A DNA stretch of 64,000 nt from positions 187,501 to 251,500 of the forward strand of contig NZ_CP102267.1 in NCBI RefSeq assembly GCF_025148125.1. The letters are read 5' to 3'. Below, in pieces: positions 1 to 9,496 of the stretch (position 1 is the first letter of the stretch; every line of letters starts with the position of its first letter). The notes beneath the pieces were generated by a model, which saw nothing but the letters and a program-made list of their open reading frames with translations, did no database searches and was not told where the DNA came from. The translations under genes and the position numbers were made by a program. This DNA is from Blautia wexlerae DSM 19850 (lineage in GTDB: Bacteria > Bacillota > Clostridia > Lachnospirales > Lachnospiraceae).

Positions 1-908
<908 letters not shown>

Positions 909-976
909 CAAGAATCGCAGGAAGAATGAATCTCAAGGAAATGTCAACATGTATGTAGTTTTGAAGGTACAATGAG

Positions 977-1007
977 AAACCAGCTAACAGTTAGCTGGTT
1001 TTTTTGT
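977..1007 (+). terminator. rRNA operon terminator
   Basis: An 11-bp perfect stem (AAACCAGCTAA / TTAGCTGGTTT) with a three-base loop is followed by a T run. It lies about 70 bases after the 23S 3' end and closes the rRNA operon without an intervening 5S gene. Confidence 0.9.
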
Positions 1008-1252
1008 GTAAAAATGAATATACGGGTATACTTACCATAAGTATCTGATAAAAATAAGGATAGCCACTCTTTGGATGAATAATCTGTAGAGTGGCTTTTA
1101 TGCTGTATATATAAACATATAATAAAATTGCGGGAGCTGCAAAGTGCGGAGTAATTCGTGGGTATCAAGTTAGGTGAAAAATACCTTTTGATCCGAACAT
1201 TATGTAATAGGAAGTAATATGAAAAAATCACAATAGAAAAAATATAACCTGA

Positions 1253-1606
1253 AAAAATCATTGGCAAGAGGAATCCAGCGGTGTGGCAATCAATCTGGAA
1301 ATCCTGGATGCATCACAGAGTCAGCTGACGCAGAATGAACAGGTGAAAAACCTGATCGATAAAGGATGTGATGTGGTGTGTGTCAATCTGGTCGACCGTA
1401 CAGATGAGGGGATTGAGGCTGTAAAGAATGAGGAAATGCTTGGAACGGTTTATAATGATAAAGAGGGGCAGGCGCGTGAAATGCTGAATCTTGCATTTGT
1501 AATCGCAACGGATGGAGATAAGAGTGATATTCCGTTGATCGACGGAAAATATGTGCGCACGCCATATCATAAGCTTACGTTGGAAAATATAGAAGAGTCA
1601 GAGTAA
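1253..1606 (+). pseudogene. mglB: Galactose/methyl-galactoside binding protein (MglB) remnant with internal deletion
   Basis: The reading frame keeps two separate parts of an MglB-type periplasmic sugar-binding protein. One is the N-lobe segment reading NLEILDASQSQLTQNEQV through CVNLVDRT. The other is the C-terminal tail beginning GIEAVKN, then GTVYNDKEGQA and ending with the DGKYVRTPYHK-like segment. Roughly 180 residues normally between them are missing, and the join is in frame at an RTD/GTD-like sequence. The signal peptide is also gone: an AGGA-preceded ATG at 1219 runs only five codons to a stop. No mglA or mglC neighbour is present. Residue identification is from memory of the family; the deletion size is an estimate. 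A functional binding protein is very unlikely. Confidence 0.8.
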
Positions 1607-1642
1607 TTTCTCTGATCCGGTATTTATAGTAATTCTGTAAAT

Positions 1643-1675
1643 AAAAAAGGCTGTTGTTAATGACAGCCTTTTTAT
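1643..1675. terminator. Bidirectional terminator
   Basis: Inverted repeat AAAAAGGCTGT / ACAGCCTTTTT with an A run on one side and a T run on the other. It sits between the mglB remnant and the convergent BlaI-type gene and can serve both strands. Confidence 0.85.
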
Positions 1676-1688
1676 TGAGCATTTCTGA

Positions 1689-2063
1689 TTAAAGTGTCTG
1701 GATATAAGATAATAATTCAGCTTTCTCAGCTGCGCTTAATTTATTTCCTGCTGTAAATGCAGCGATGAAATCTTTGATGGCTCCGTTGTAAGAATCCTTT
1801 ACAATCTCCTGGGCATAATTTTCATAGAATTTCTTTGAGGTGACAGATGGAATATAGATAGCTCTTTTTCCGCTCTTGTCAATATTCAAAAAGCCCTTCT
1901 GTGCCAGACGGGAAAGAAATGTGTTTACTGTCTGTTTCTTCCATGCTTTCTTTTCTTCCTCATTAAAGTGAACCATAATCTCAGAAAAAGTTGCAGGTGT
2001 TTCTCTGGTCCATAAATATTGTAAAATATAAAATTCTGTTGCGCTCATTGCATTTCGTACCAT
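1689..2063 (-). CDS. BlaI/MecI/CopY-family transcriptional repressor
   Basis: The 124-residue protein has the family's winged-helix layout. An early helix pair (SATEFYILQYLW) is followed by a recognition region around KKQTVNTFLSRLAQKGFL and the wing, then a C-terminal dimerization part with KLSAAEKAELLSYI. Length is typical (about 120-125). The start is the ATG at 2063, served by AAGGAGG about nine bases upstream. BlaI proteins bind as dimers to TACA/TGTA-type dyads and are normally cleaved by a BlaR1/M56 protease encoded next door. No M56 gene is adjacent, so this is an orphan. Its upstream neighbour on the same strand is the acetyltransferase. Target genes cannot be told from the sequence. 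Confidence 0.88.
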   Translation of the reverse strand: MVRNAMSATEFYILQYLWTRETPATFSEIMVHFNEEEKKAWKKQTVNTFLSRLAQKGFLNIDKSGKRAIYIPSVTSKKFYENYAQEIVKDSYNGAIKDFIAAFTAGNKLSAAEKAELLSYIQTL

Positions 2064-2411
2064 TATTATAAGTCCTCCTTATCAGTGTAGTGATGTGTAC
2101 TCTGGGGGTTATTAAAATTTTTATTGCCAGGTAAATACTTTTATTTCTGGTAATCGTGGATGTTCAGCAGTCCGTTGAATGGAAAGTCTCCGAACAGTTA
2201 ACAGTAATTAAGAATAGTAGCGGAAAAGTACACATGGTACTATAAACAAACAGATGTGGAAAAGTTTTATCCGACATCTGTATGCTATTTTAATATAAAA
2301 GTATAAATATTACTAGACGTAGAAATAGACAAAAATGTAAGTGAAAAATAGGTTAATTTATCAATTACGGAGTCTTTATGTTAATAATTGCGAGAGCAGT
2401 GCAGGGACAGA
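2064..2411. other. Intergenic region with one dyad
   Basis: No coding potential is seen in this 348-base gap, which contains the promoter region of the orphan BlaI gene on the minus strand. At 2227-2241 there is a dyad with AGTAC / GTACT arms and a five-base centre, and TGTA direct repeats lie near 2086-2099. Either could be a repressor site, but neither is a clear BlaI operator. Nothing else is recognisable. Confidence 0.4.
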
Positions 2412-3053
2412 TTATACAGTAGCCTCTCGGATCATGCAATATTGTTTCAGATCAAAATGAGGTTTTTCCACTATCCCGTATGTTTTAAATCCGAAGTGTT
2501 CATAAATAGGAACGTTATTGGGATTATGGGTTTCCAGAGAAATCAGCATCTTGTGTTTCTGGGCGTAATTTATCACTTCATCCATCAGAAGTTCTGCCAG
2601 CCCATGATGCTGGTGTCCCGGGTCTACCGCAAGGTAGATCACATGGAGACGTTCTGTCTGGTGAAGCTGATCAGTCCAGCTTGAGTTCAGGTAGTCTTTG
2701 CCCTGAATGAAATTCCAGAAGGTTTTCAGGCTTGGATCTTCTTTGATCAGCCATCCGTCAGTGGTAAGTGCAGCTCTGGCCTCTGTGAGACAGTAGTGCA
2801 GAAAATTGTAAGGTTCGCTTTCGTCAGAAACAACCAGGATACTGTTCAGTTCGCTGCTGTCAGAATAAATTTCGCATGTCTGAAAGAACTCCGTCAGATC
2901 GCAGGAAAAGAGCTCCGGCAGAAGTCTTTCTCTGGTGTCATCATCAGGAATCAGGGTATGATACAGCGGATCCTGTGCGAAACAGACCGTTAACAGTTTC
3001 TGTAATCGTGGTAAATCTTCTTCCTGTACTCTGTACAAATTATCACTTTCCAT
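2412..3053 (-). CDS. GNAT-family N-acetyltransferase
   Basis: The 213-residue protein has the GNAT fold signatures in the second half. Motif A is read as LHVIYLAVDPGHQHHGLAELL, in which the acetyl-CoA pyrophosphate loop Q/R-x-x-G-x-G/A appears as HQHHGLA. Motif B is read as NVPIYEHFGFKTYG near the C-terminus. GNAT enzymes transfer acetyl from acetyl-CoA to an amine; the acceptor cannot be predicted here. The N-terminal 100 residues match the layout of the larger single-domain GNATs. The start ATG follows AAGGAG about a dozen bases upstream. It lies downstream of the M28 peptidase on the same strand, separated by a stem-loop. Confidence 0.88.
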   Translation of the reverse strand: MESDNLYRVQEEDLPRLQKLLTVCFAQDPLYHTLIPDDDTRERLLPELFSCDLTEFFQTCEIYSDSSELNSILVVSDESEPYNFLHYCLTEARAALTTDGWLIKEDPSLKTFWNFIQGKDYLNSSWTDQLHQTERLHVIYLAVDPGHQHHGLAELLMDEVINYAQKHKMLISLETHNPNNVPIYEHFGFKTYGIVEKPHFDLKQYCMIREATV

Positions 3054-3080
3054 GGTATGTAGTAATCTCCTTATTTATTG

Positions 3081-3102
3081 CCGGGAACATTGCTGTTCCC
3101 GG
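3081..3102 (-). terminator. Stem-loop between peptidase and acetyltransferase genes
   Basis: A perfect 9-bp GC-rich hairpin (CCGGGAACA / TGTTCCCGG, four-base loop) lies just after the peptidase stop codon and overlaps the leader of the acetyltransferase. It lacks a long T run, so it is a weak terminator or a processing/attenuation hairpin. Confidence 0.55.
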
Positions 3103-3117
3103 GAGTGGTAATGTTTT

Positions 3118-5232
3118 TTAAAAAGACAGTAGATTATTATAGATGTTATCCAACATCGCAGACAGCTTATTAACGGAGGTGTTTAAGTAGCGGATATCGT
3201 CCTTATAATAAGCCTTCTGTCTGCGCAGGGCAGCTTCCAGACGACGGATCTCACTATCGAGTTCCGGTGTTTCTTCTTCCATGCGCTGCTTCAGTTTCTG
3301 CACGATTCCGTAGAGATTTTCGTGATGCATGATACGTCCGGCACCCCACATCAGGCGGTCTTTTGGCTGGTGAAGAATGTATTCGGTGAAGTGATAGTAA
3401 ACTTCTTCATCGAAGAGAAATGCGTACATATTATTGTCTACTCGATAGAGGGCCTTCAATGCATCTGTAATATTTCCCTCGGATAAAGCCCGGCTGGCTT
3501 TTTCCAGCTGTCGGATATTTTTGGAGGCAGCTTCCTGTGGGAAAATTACTTCATCTTGCCAGTTGAGACGTACCAGATAGTCTTGTGCCTTGCGGAAAGT
3601 TTTCAGCAGCTCCAGTCCGGCATATTCCCATTTGTGGCGGAAAGCAATGCGGGCGTCGGAGTCTGAAAGTGTGGCATATTCCGCATTAATCTGGCAGATT
3701 TTGTCATAAATATTTTCGGCAGAAGCGGTAATTGTCTGCAGGTTTCTGAGCAGAACATTCTGCTCAGGATCAGCAAATGAGAGTGCATTTTCGTGGATAC
3801 TTTCTGCGACCGCGTTCATGGTGTTGCTGAAATTCATCGGTGGCAGGACAAGTCTGTCAATGGCCATGATCAGTTTCAGATAGCATTCATGATGAAACTG
3901 ATAGACAGCTTCCTGGTAAACATCCTGATTATCATATTGGGAATGATAATAATTCTGCATGAAGGGCCCGGCGCTGAAATCATTGACTGTGGATGGGATA
4001 CCTGCGATTGCCATGGAGAAATCATCAGACCATGTCTCGATGGGAGAGAGAGCCGTGATCCCGTCAGGATATGCTTCCTTCGGGACAGTCAGGCTGTCTG
4101 TAAACTGTCTGATGAAATCTGCATATTCATAGGTACAGCGGATGGCATCCTGTCTATTGTGTGCGTGTGCAGGAAGTTCAAAGTTCAGGTCTGCGATCAC
4201 TTTACCCTGCCAGTCAGGATGTACGCGGAATACCTGATTGTAGGCTCCTGTAGACCAGTCGTATTTGGAATCAATGATTCCCCATTCCTCGGCAGCCATT
4301 GCGCAGAAAACGAGAGTGTGGGCAGGCTTATAGCCGCCCTTTACAAGTGAACGGGCAATGCCGAGCATCATGGCGACTGCCGCATTATCGTCCTGGAATC
4401 CATCGAAATAGGAATCATAGTGTGCGGACAGCAGGATCATAGAGTCTGTCTCAGTCCCCTGTATTTTACCTGTGATATTGCCTGCTGTTGTGTCCGGAAT
4501 CACTCTGGAACGGGCATCCAGTGATACTTTTAATGAGGATCTGCGTAATAAAGCAGCATCCTGTTCCGGAGTGTTATGGGTATCTTCTGAATCAGTGGTG
4601 TTGTCTTCGCAGGCGGAAATTTTATTTCGGAGAGAACGCTTCAGGATACGTGCATCTGCCTGAGACAGAGAGAATGCAGGTGCGAAATCAGGACCTGCGA
4701 TATCCTGTGCATTCAGCGCAGACTCTGCGATTTCTCCGTAGCCGTTTGCCTGAACTGCGATCAGGGCAGCAGCGCCACGCAGATAAGCCTGATAAACAGG
4801 GAAGCTGATCCACCATTCGTCTCGCTGGTTGATCTCAACCATAACTAGCTTTCCTTTTACGTTTATGCCTTCATAATCTGCGGCAGTTCCTTTTCCCAGA
4901 TAAACGAGTTCGTAATCTTCAAATCCGTCTGTCTCGAAATTTGTCTGATATCCGCCCATCTGAAAGGTGTGTTCCTGCCCGTCATCATCTGTAAATTTCA
5001 GGACTGCCTTCTCGAATTCCCATCCGTCCAGTGAGAATGTATCTCTGGTTACATCGGTAAGTCCGATAGCTTTCATTTCCCTGTATAACATATCTCCTGT
5101 AGCTGTTTCAGCAGCGGAACCTGCAGTACGATAGCCCAGAACAGGGTTTGTTTTCTCTTTTTCCATGCGTCTGGCAAGCTGGTAGGACCAGTCTGTGTCA
5201 ATGCAGGAAATACAGGAATCTTCAATGTTCAA
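3118..5232 (-). CDS. M28-family metallopeptidase (aminopeptidase-like) with PA-type insert
   Basis: A large 704-residue hydrolase. The di-zinc M28 ligand set is visible in order: HYDS, then the DDNAAVAMM segment, the catalytic Glu pair in AAEEWG, an acidic residue in IADLNFE, and a late His in YYHSQYDN. The preceding part (about residues 90-230) looks like the PA insert of this family (GKLVMVEIN, GAAALIAV). M28 enzymes remove N-terminal residues from peptides. The long reading frame extends 47 codons upstream, but the TTG at 5232 has AGAGG about eight bases before it and gives a protein starting NIEDSCISC, so I chose it. No signal peptide is seen, so it is cytoplasmic. The C-terminal 200 residues are helical and unassigned. 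Confidence 0.85.
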   Translation of the reverse strand: MNIEDSCISCIDTDWSYQLARRMEKEKTNPVLGYRTAGSAAETATGDMLYREMKAIGLTDVTRDTFSLDGWEFEKAVLKFTDDDGQEHTFQMGGYQTNFETDGFEDYELVYLGKGTAADYEGINVKGKLVMVEINQRDEWWISFPVYQAYLRGAAALIAVQANGYGEIAESALNAQDIAGPDFAPAFSLSQADARILKRSLRNKISACEDNTTDSEDTHNTPEQDAALLRRSSLKVSLDARSRVIPDTTAGNITGKIQGTETDSMILLSAHYDSYFDGFQDDNAAVAMMLGIARSLVKGGYKPAHTLVFCAMAAEEWGIIDSKYDWSTGAYNQVFRVHPDWQGKVIADLNFELPAHAHNRQDAIRCTYEYADFIRQFTDSLTVPKEAYPDGITALSPIETWSDDFSMAIAGIPSTVNDFSAGPFMQNYYHSQYDNQDVYQEAVYQFHHECYLKLIMAIDRLVLPPMNFSNTMNAVAESIHENALSFADPEQNVLLRNLQTITASAENIYDKICQINAEYATLSDSDARIAFRHKWEYAGLELLKTFRKAQDYLVRLNWQDEVIFPQEAASKNIRQLEKASRALSEGNITDALKALYRVDNNMYAFLFDEEVYYHFTEYILHQPKDRLMWGAGRIMHHENLYGIVQKLKQRMEEETPELDSEIRRLEAALRRQKAYYKDDIRYLNTSVNKLSAMLDNIYNNLLSF

Positions 5233-5500
5233 TGTAATCGCCTCTTTCCTGACAGTTTGTATAATATGATCAGATATGATCAGTGCCGGAAATGTCAGGG
5301 TACTGATCTGTCTGTGGTTTATGATTTTATACTGGAAATATTTTAGCATAGAACAGCAGCAGGAACAAGACAACAGTTGTTGAGAAAAAAGCTATTTTGT
5401 GGAAGTTCTATCATATTGGGAAGTTAAAATAACCTTGTTTATTTATTAAAAAATCTGATTGTATGTTTTTATGTACAATTTGACTTTTTTTGCTAATTAC

Positions 5501-5530
5501 TGGACAAAGTAAAAAAATATATTCTATAAT
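5501..5530 (+). promoter_or_regulatory. Sigma-A-type promoter of the cobalamin-riboswitch operon
   Basis: TGGACA at 5501-5506 and TATAAT at 5525-5530 with an 18-base spacer. Transcription would begin near 5537, just upstream of the cobalamin aptamer, and run into the ABC transporter operon. Confidence 0.65.
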
Positions 5531-5564
5531 ATTATAGTAAAAATTAAATAACATTTATTGGTTT

Positions 5565-5740
5565 TGAACCAGTCGTTGTAAGTTCCACAAGGATTAATAG
5601 AGAAACCGGTGTAAGTCCGGTACGATCCCGTCACTGTAAGAGGGAGCTTCGGAATGAAAAATGTCACTGGATCATGTGATTTTAAAGTTGGTCCGGGAAG
5701 GCGATTTCGAAGTGGTGAACTTAAGTCAGGAGAACTGCTT
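5565..5740 (+). promoter_or_regulatory. Cobalamin (B12) riboswitch
   Basis: The conserved cobalamin aptamer core is present in order: AAACCGGTGTAAGTCCGG, then CGATCCCGTCACTGTAAG (the B12-box region), a CACTGG element near 5664, GTCCGGGAAGGCGAT near 5692-5706 and GTCAGGAGAACTGC near 5727-5740. These are the order and spacing of the family. Boundaries are approximate. Downstream, a short ATGGGG / CCCCAT hairpin near 5863-5879 and the region up to the TTG start at 5954 could form the expression platform. The family normally lowers expression when adenosylcobalamin or another corrinoid binds, and usually controls B12 synthesis, corrinoid or cobalt uptake, or B12-alternative enzymes. Confidence 0.93.
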
Positions 5741-5953
5741 ACAATTGGGATAGGAATGATTCTTACGGTAGATAGGAAGCATAATTTTTTCATGTCATTT
5801 TGTGTCCGTATGTATGGTGTTTTCATATTGCGGGCTATTTTTTTGCCTGAAAATTAACCCCTATGGGGGGATTCCCCATGTTACTGAGTAAAAGTAATCA
5901 GAAACATTTCCGGTATTGGTTTAATTCACGAAAGATGTAGGAAGGAGATTATT

Positions 5954-6892
5954 TTGACGAAAAAACAAATCGGGAAAAGATTTCTGCAGATTCTGATCGT
6001 CCTGTTTGGTATCAGCTTTCTAACCTTTGGACTGACTTATCTGTCTCCTGGTGATCCGGCTGAGATCATGCTGACAGAGTGCGGTAATCTTCCCACACCA
6101 GAGCTTCTGGAACAGACAAGGCATGAGCTGGGACTTGACCAGCCCTTTCTTGTGCAGTATGGAACCTGGCTGAAGGGTGTACTTACCGGAGATATGGGAC
6201 AGTCCTATTCCTTTAAGATGCCGGTAGTACAGAAACTTGTATCCTGTTTCTGGCCAACCCTGAAGATGTCTCTGCTGGCACTGCTTATGATGATCGTGAT
6301 TTCCATTCCGCTGGGAATCCTGGCAGCAGTGTATCAGAACAAATTCCCGGATTACTTTGTAAGAGGAATTACTTTTATCGGGGTATCCGTACCAAGCTTC
6401 TGGCTTGGCCTGATCTTACTGAGTATCTTCGGTGTACAGCTTCGCTGGGTAAATGTAGCAGGAGGAAGTACTGATCTGAAGGCTATGATCCTGCCGTCAC
6501 TTACGTTGGCGCTTGCCATGTCTGCCAAATATACCAGACAGGTGAGAAGTGCGGTTCTGGAGGAGCTTCATCAGGATTATGTAACAGGTGCACGTATGAG
6601 AGGTATCAAGGAGAGTGTGATTTTATGGAGACATGTTCTTCCAAATGTAATGCTTCCGCTGGTAACTCTGCTTGGACTTTCCCTGGGAAGTCTTCTTGGC
6701 GGTACTGCAGTCGTTGAAATCATCTATAACTGGCCGGGTATGGGAAATATGGCAGTCAAAGCAATCTCCTGTCGCGATTATCCGCTGGTTCAGGGATATG
6801 TACTGTGGATCGCTATCCTGTATATGTGTATCAATCTGCTTGTGGATCTGTCCTATACTTATCTGGATCCAAGACTTAAGGAGGATAGATAA
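5954..6892 (+). CDS. ABC transporter permease, Opp/Dpp/Nik type (B subunit)
   Basis: The 312-residue integral membrane protein has the layout of DppB/OppB/NikB: an N-terminal anchor helix ending in FLTFGLTYLSPGDPAE, an extracytoplasmic segment, then five membrane helices. The cytoplasmic EAA loop lies around YVTGARMRGIKESVILWRHVLPN, and the C-terminus has the typical WPGMGNMAVKAI segment. The TTG start follows AAGGAG. It is the first gene after the cobalamin riboswitch, which suggests that substrate uptake is tied to corrinoid status. This permease class carries peptides, nickel or cobalt chelates and related small ligands; the sequence alone does not choose. Stop and next start abut. Confidence 0.93.
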   Translation: MTKKQIGKRFLQILIVLFGISFLTFGLTYLSPGDPAEIMLTECGNLPTPELLEQTRHELGLDQPFLVQYGTWLKGVLTGDMGQSYSFKMPVVQKLVSCFWPTLKMSLLALLMMIVISIPLGILAAVYQNKFPDYFVRGITFIGVSVPSFWLGLILLSIFGVQLRWVNVAGGSTDLKAMILPSLTLALAMSAKYTRQVRSAVLEELHQDYVTGARMRGIKESVILWRHVLPNVMLPLVTLLGLSLGSLLGGTAVVEIIYNWPGMGNMAVKAISCRDYPLVQGYVLWIAILYMCINLLVDLSYTYLDPRLKEDR

Positions 6893-7717
6893 TTGAAGTT
6901 AGCGAAAGTATTTAAAGAAAATAAGCAGTTTACTCTTTTTTCGATACTGGCGTTGGTCGTAGTCGGTGTGGCTGTGTTTGCCCCACAGATCGCACCCTAC
7001 GACCCGCTGGATGCAGTGATGCTGGAATCACTTCAGGCTCCAAGTTCTGCACATCCCTTTGGGACAGATAAGCTGGGACGTGATCTGTTATCACGAGTTA
7101 TTTTTGGAACCAGAACTTCTCTGATCATGACCTTATGTCTGGTGGCAGTTATCTTTGTGATCGGTACATTTCTTGGAGTGATCGCCGGATACTTCGGAGG
7201 AATCGTGGACGGTGTGATCATGCGTATCGCAGATATGATGATCTCTTTCCCCGGTCTGGTGCTTGCAATCGCAATCGCCGGTATGCTGGGACCAAACCTT
7301 GTGAATGCCGTTATCTCCATTGCAGCGGTAAGTTGGACCAAATATGCCCGTCTTGCACGAAGCATGGTACTGAGAGTAAAGAAGAACCTTTATATTGAAG
7401 CAGCAGTCGTAAACGGAACCAGGACATGGAAGATCCTGCTGGTACATGTTCTTCCGAACATGGTTACTCAGATGGTAGTAACTGCAGCAGCAGATATCGG
7501 AACCATGATGCTGGAACTGGCATCCTTATCCTTCCTTGGTTTTGGTGCTACAGCGCCGACACCGGAATGGGGACTGATGCTGAACGAGGGAAGAACTTAC
7601 ATGGCAAAAGCACCATGGCTGATGATCTACCCAGGTATCGCGATTGTAATCTGCGTAGTTATCTTCAACATGCTTGGTGACAGCATCCGTGACGTTCTTG
7701 ACCCAAGACAGGAGTAA
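6893..7717 (+). CDS. ABC transporter permease, Opp/Dpp/Nik type (C subunit)
   Basis: The 274-residue partner permease of the DppC/OppC/NikC type. An N-terminal helix is followed by IAPYDPLDAVMLESLQAPS and HPFGTDKLGRDLLSRVIFG, both signatures of this subunit. Five helices and the EAA loop (VNGTRTWKILLVHVLPN) follow, and the protein ends DSIRDVLDPR. The TTG start immediately follows the stop of the first permease, with GGAGG eight bases ahead, implying translational coupling. It should pair with the upstream permease to form the membrane channel driven by the two ATPases further down the operon. Confidence 0.93.
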   Translation: MKLAKVFKENKQFTLFSILALVVVGVAVFAPQIAPYDPLDAVMLESLQAPSSAHPFGTDKLGRDLLSRVIFGTRTSLIMTLCLVAVIFVIGTFLGVIAGYFGGIVDGVIMRIADMMISFPGLVLAIAIAGMLGPNLVNAVISIAAVSWTKYARLARSMVLRVKKNLYIEAAVVNGTRTWKILLVHVLPNMVTQMVVTAAADIGTMMLELASLSFLGFGATAPTPEWGLMLNEGRTYMAKAPWLMIYPGIAIVICVVIFNMLGDSIRDVLDPRQE

Positions 7718-7813
7718 GAAAATATAAAATAAGAAAATAAAAACAAAGAGTTCTGCGGCTTCCGTACTGAACCGCGGACTTCACCACTTACCTAAATATT
7801 TCAGGAGGAATAT

Positions 7814-9370
7814 ATGAAGAATACATTATTTAAAAAAGTTTTAGCAGTAGCACTTGCATGCACAATGACATTTTCCATGGCAACCGTAACTCACGCAGCA
7901 GATGCAAAAGAGATCACAATCGGTGTAACAAGCTTTGCTGATACTCTGGAGCCTACAGAGCAGTACTTCAGCTGGGTTGTTTCCCGTTATGCTATCGGTG
8001 AGTGCCTTACCAAATTCGATGAAGAAGGTGAGATCGTTCCTTGTCTGGCAGAAAGCTGGGAGAACAGCGAAGACGGAAAAACATGGACATTCAAGATTCG
8101 TGAAGGCGTTAAATTCTCCAACGGTGATGATATGACACCGGAGATGGTAATGGCATCTATTCAGCGTACAGTTGACAAGAGTGACCGAGTACCGGAGTTC
8201 TTTGATCTGGACAGCATGGAAGTAGACGGACAGAACCTGATCTTCCACTTAAACAGAGCAAACGCAAACATGGCAGGAAGCCTTGCAGACCCATTATTCC
8301 TGATCGTAGATACAAACGTAGATGATTCTACATTTGCAATGGAAGGACCGATCTGTACAGGACCTTACGCAGTAGAATCTTTCAGCCCTACAGACTCCTG
8401 TGTTGTAGTTAAGAATGAGAACTACTGGGATGGCGAAGTTCCGCTTGACAGAGTAACACTGAAATGTGTAGATGATCAGACAACACGTTCCATGGCTCTT
8501 CAGACAGGCGAGATCGATATTGCTTATAACTTAAAGACAGAGAACCTTATTGAGTTTGAAGGAAATGACAATTATGAGATCCAGGAGCTTCAGTCCCTGC
8601 GTTCCACATATGCATTCATGAACCAGAGTGAAGGCCGTGCACTCAGCGATAAAGCGCTTCGTCAGGCACTTCTGCGCGGACTTGACAAACAGACATACTG
8701 TGACGTTCTTCTTGAGGGTGGAGCTACAGCAGGTAAAGCACCGGTACCTCCTACACTTGACTTCGGATTTGATGATCTGAACGATGAGAACAGCTATGAT
8801 CCGGAAGGTGCGAAAGCAATCCTTGAGGAAGCAGGATACAAAGATACAGACGGTGACGGATTCGTGGAAACACCGGACGGAGATCCTCTGACACTTGATT
8901 TCGTTATCTATACAAGCCGTGCAGAGCTTGGTGTTTACGCACAGGCAGCACAGGCCAGCCTGAAAGAGATTGGTATCAATGTAAACCTGAATACAGTAAG
9001 CTATGAAACACTTCTCGACATGAGAGATTCCGGTCAGTATGACCTTCTTATCTGGAACGTACTTGTAGCTAATACAGGAGATCCGGAGAACTATTTAAGA
9101 GAGAACTGGTACAGCAAATCTGCAAACAACACAACAGGATACAACAATCCGGAAGTAGATGAACTTCTTGATGAGCTTGCAGGAACATTTGACGAAGAAG
9201 AAAGAAAAGACCTGATCATCAAGATCCAGCAGGATATCATGGATGATGCAGCAACTGTATTCTTCGGATATGAGACAACTTATCTGTTCTCCAACAAGAG
9301 AGTCACAGGCGTGAAGATGTATCCGATGGATTACTACTGGCTGACAAAAGACATCACACTTGCTGAGTAA
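7814..9370 (+). CDS. ABC transporter substrate-binding protein, family 5 (peptide/nickel type)
   Basis: The 518-residue extracytoplasmic receptor of the SBP_bac_5 family. A signal peptide with a probable cleavage after THA near residue 28 is followed by the typical opening LTKFDEEGEIVPCLAESWE and the WTFKIREGVKFSNGD segment. There is no lipobox cysteine, unusual for a Gram-positive receptor. A calcium-loop-like DTDGDGFVETPDGD lies near residue 355, common in clostridial members. An AGGAGG-type site precedes the ATG. It lies between permease and ATPase genes of one importer. Family members bind oligopeptides, nickel or cobalt chelates, or other ligands; the upstream cobalamin riboswitch favours a cobalt- or corrinoid-linked ligand by inference only. 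Confidence 0.92.
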   Translation: MKNTLFKKVLAVALACTMTFSMATVTHAADAKEITIGVTSFADTLEPTEQYFSWVVSRYAIGECLTKFDEEGEIVPCLAESWENSEDGKTWTFKIREGVKFSNGDDMTPEMVMASIQRTVDKSDRVPEFFDLDSMEVDGQNLIFHLNRANANMAGSLADPLFLIVDTNVDDSTFAMEGPICTGPYAVESFSPTDSCVVVKNENYWDGEVPLDRVTLKCVDDQTTRSMALQTGEIDIAYNLKTENLIEFEGNDNYEIQELQSLRSTYAFMNQSEGRALSDKALRQALLRGLDKQTYCDVLLEGGATAGKAPVPPTLDFGFDDLNDENSYDPEGAKAILEEAGYKDTDGDGFVETPDGDPLTLDFVIYTSRAELGVYAQAAQASLKEIGINVNLNTVSYETLLDMRDSGQYDLLIWNVLVANTGDPENYLRENWYSKSANNTTGYNNPEVDELLDELAGTFDEEERKDLIIKIQQDIMDDAATVFFGYETTYLFSNKRVTGVKMYPMDYYWLTKDITLAE

Positions 9371-9408
9371 TTATATTCAGAGATATTAATTTCTGAATGA
9401 GACTGCAC

Positions 9409-9460
9409 GGATTATGTCTGTTCATCGGGATATCAGAAAAGATGGACACAGATATAATCC
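9409..9460 (+). promoter_or_regulatory. Intercistronic stem-loop
   Basis: Imperfect inverted repeat GGATTATGTCTGT / ACAGATATAATCC between the binding protein and the first ATPase gene, without a T run. A smaller ATTCAGA / TCTGAAT hairpin precedes it. Such structures often set the high binding-protein to low ATPase ratio by mRNA protection or processing. Confidence 0.5.
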
Positions 9461-9496
9461 AAAAAACACAGCAACAAGTAAGAAGGAGCGTTATTT

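Noticed and set aside
910..1250. Possible 5S rRNA or tRNA after the 23S gene
   Set aside because: No 5S-like conserved sequence or tRNA cloverleaf can be read; only two hairpins (the terminator and a small AGCCACTCT / AGAGTGGCT stem).
3118..5373. 751-residue version of the M28 peptidase
   Set aside because: The first 47 residues are cysteine-rich, unlike the family, and the TTG at 5232 has a good ribosome site.
7740..7813. Second riboswitch or terminator between permease and receptor genes
   Set aside because: Only a short GC-rich imperfect hairpin is seen, with no T run and no conserved aptamer core.
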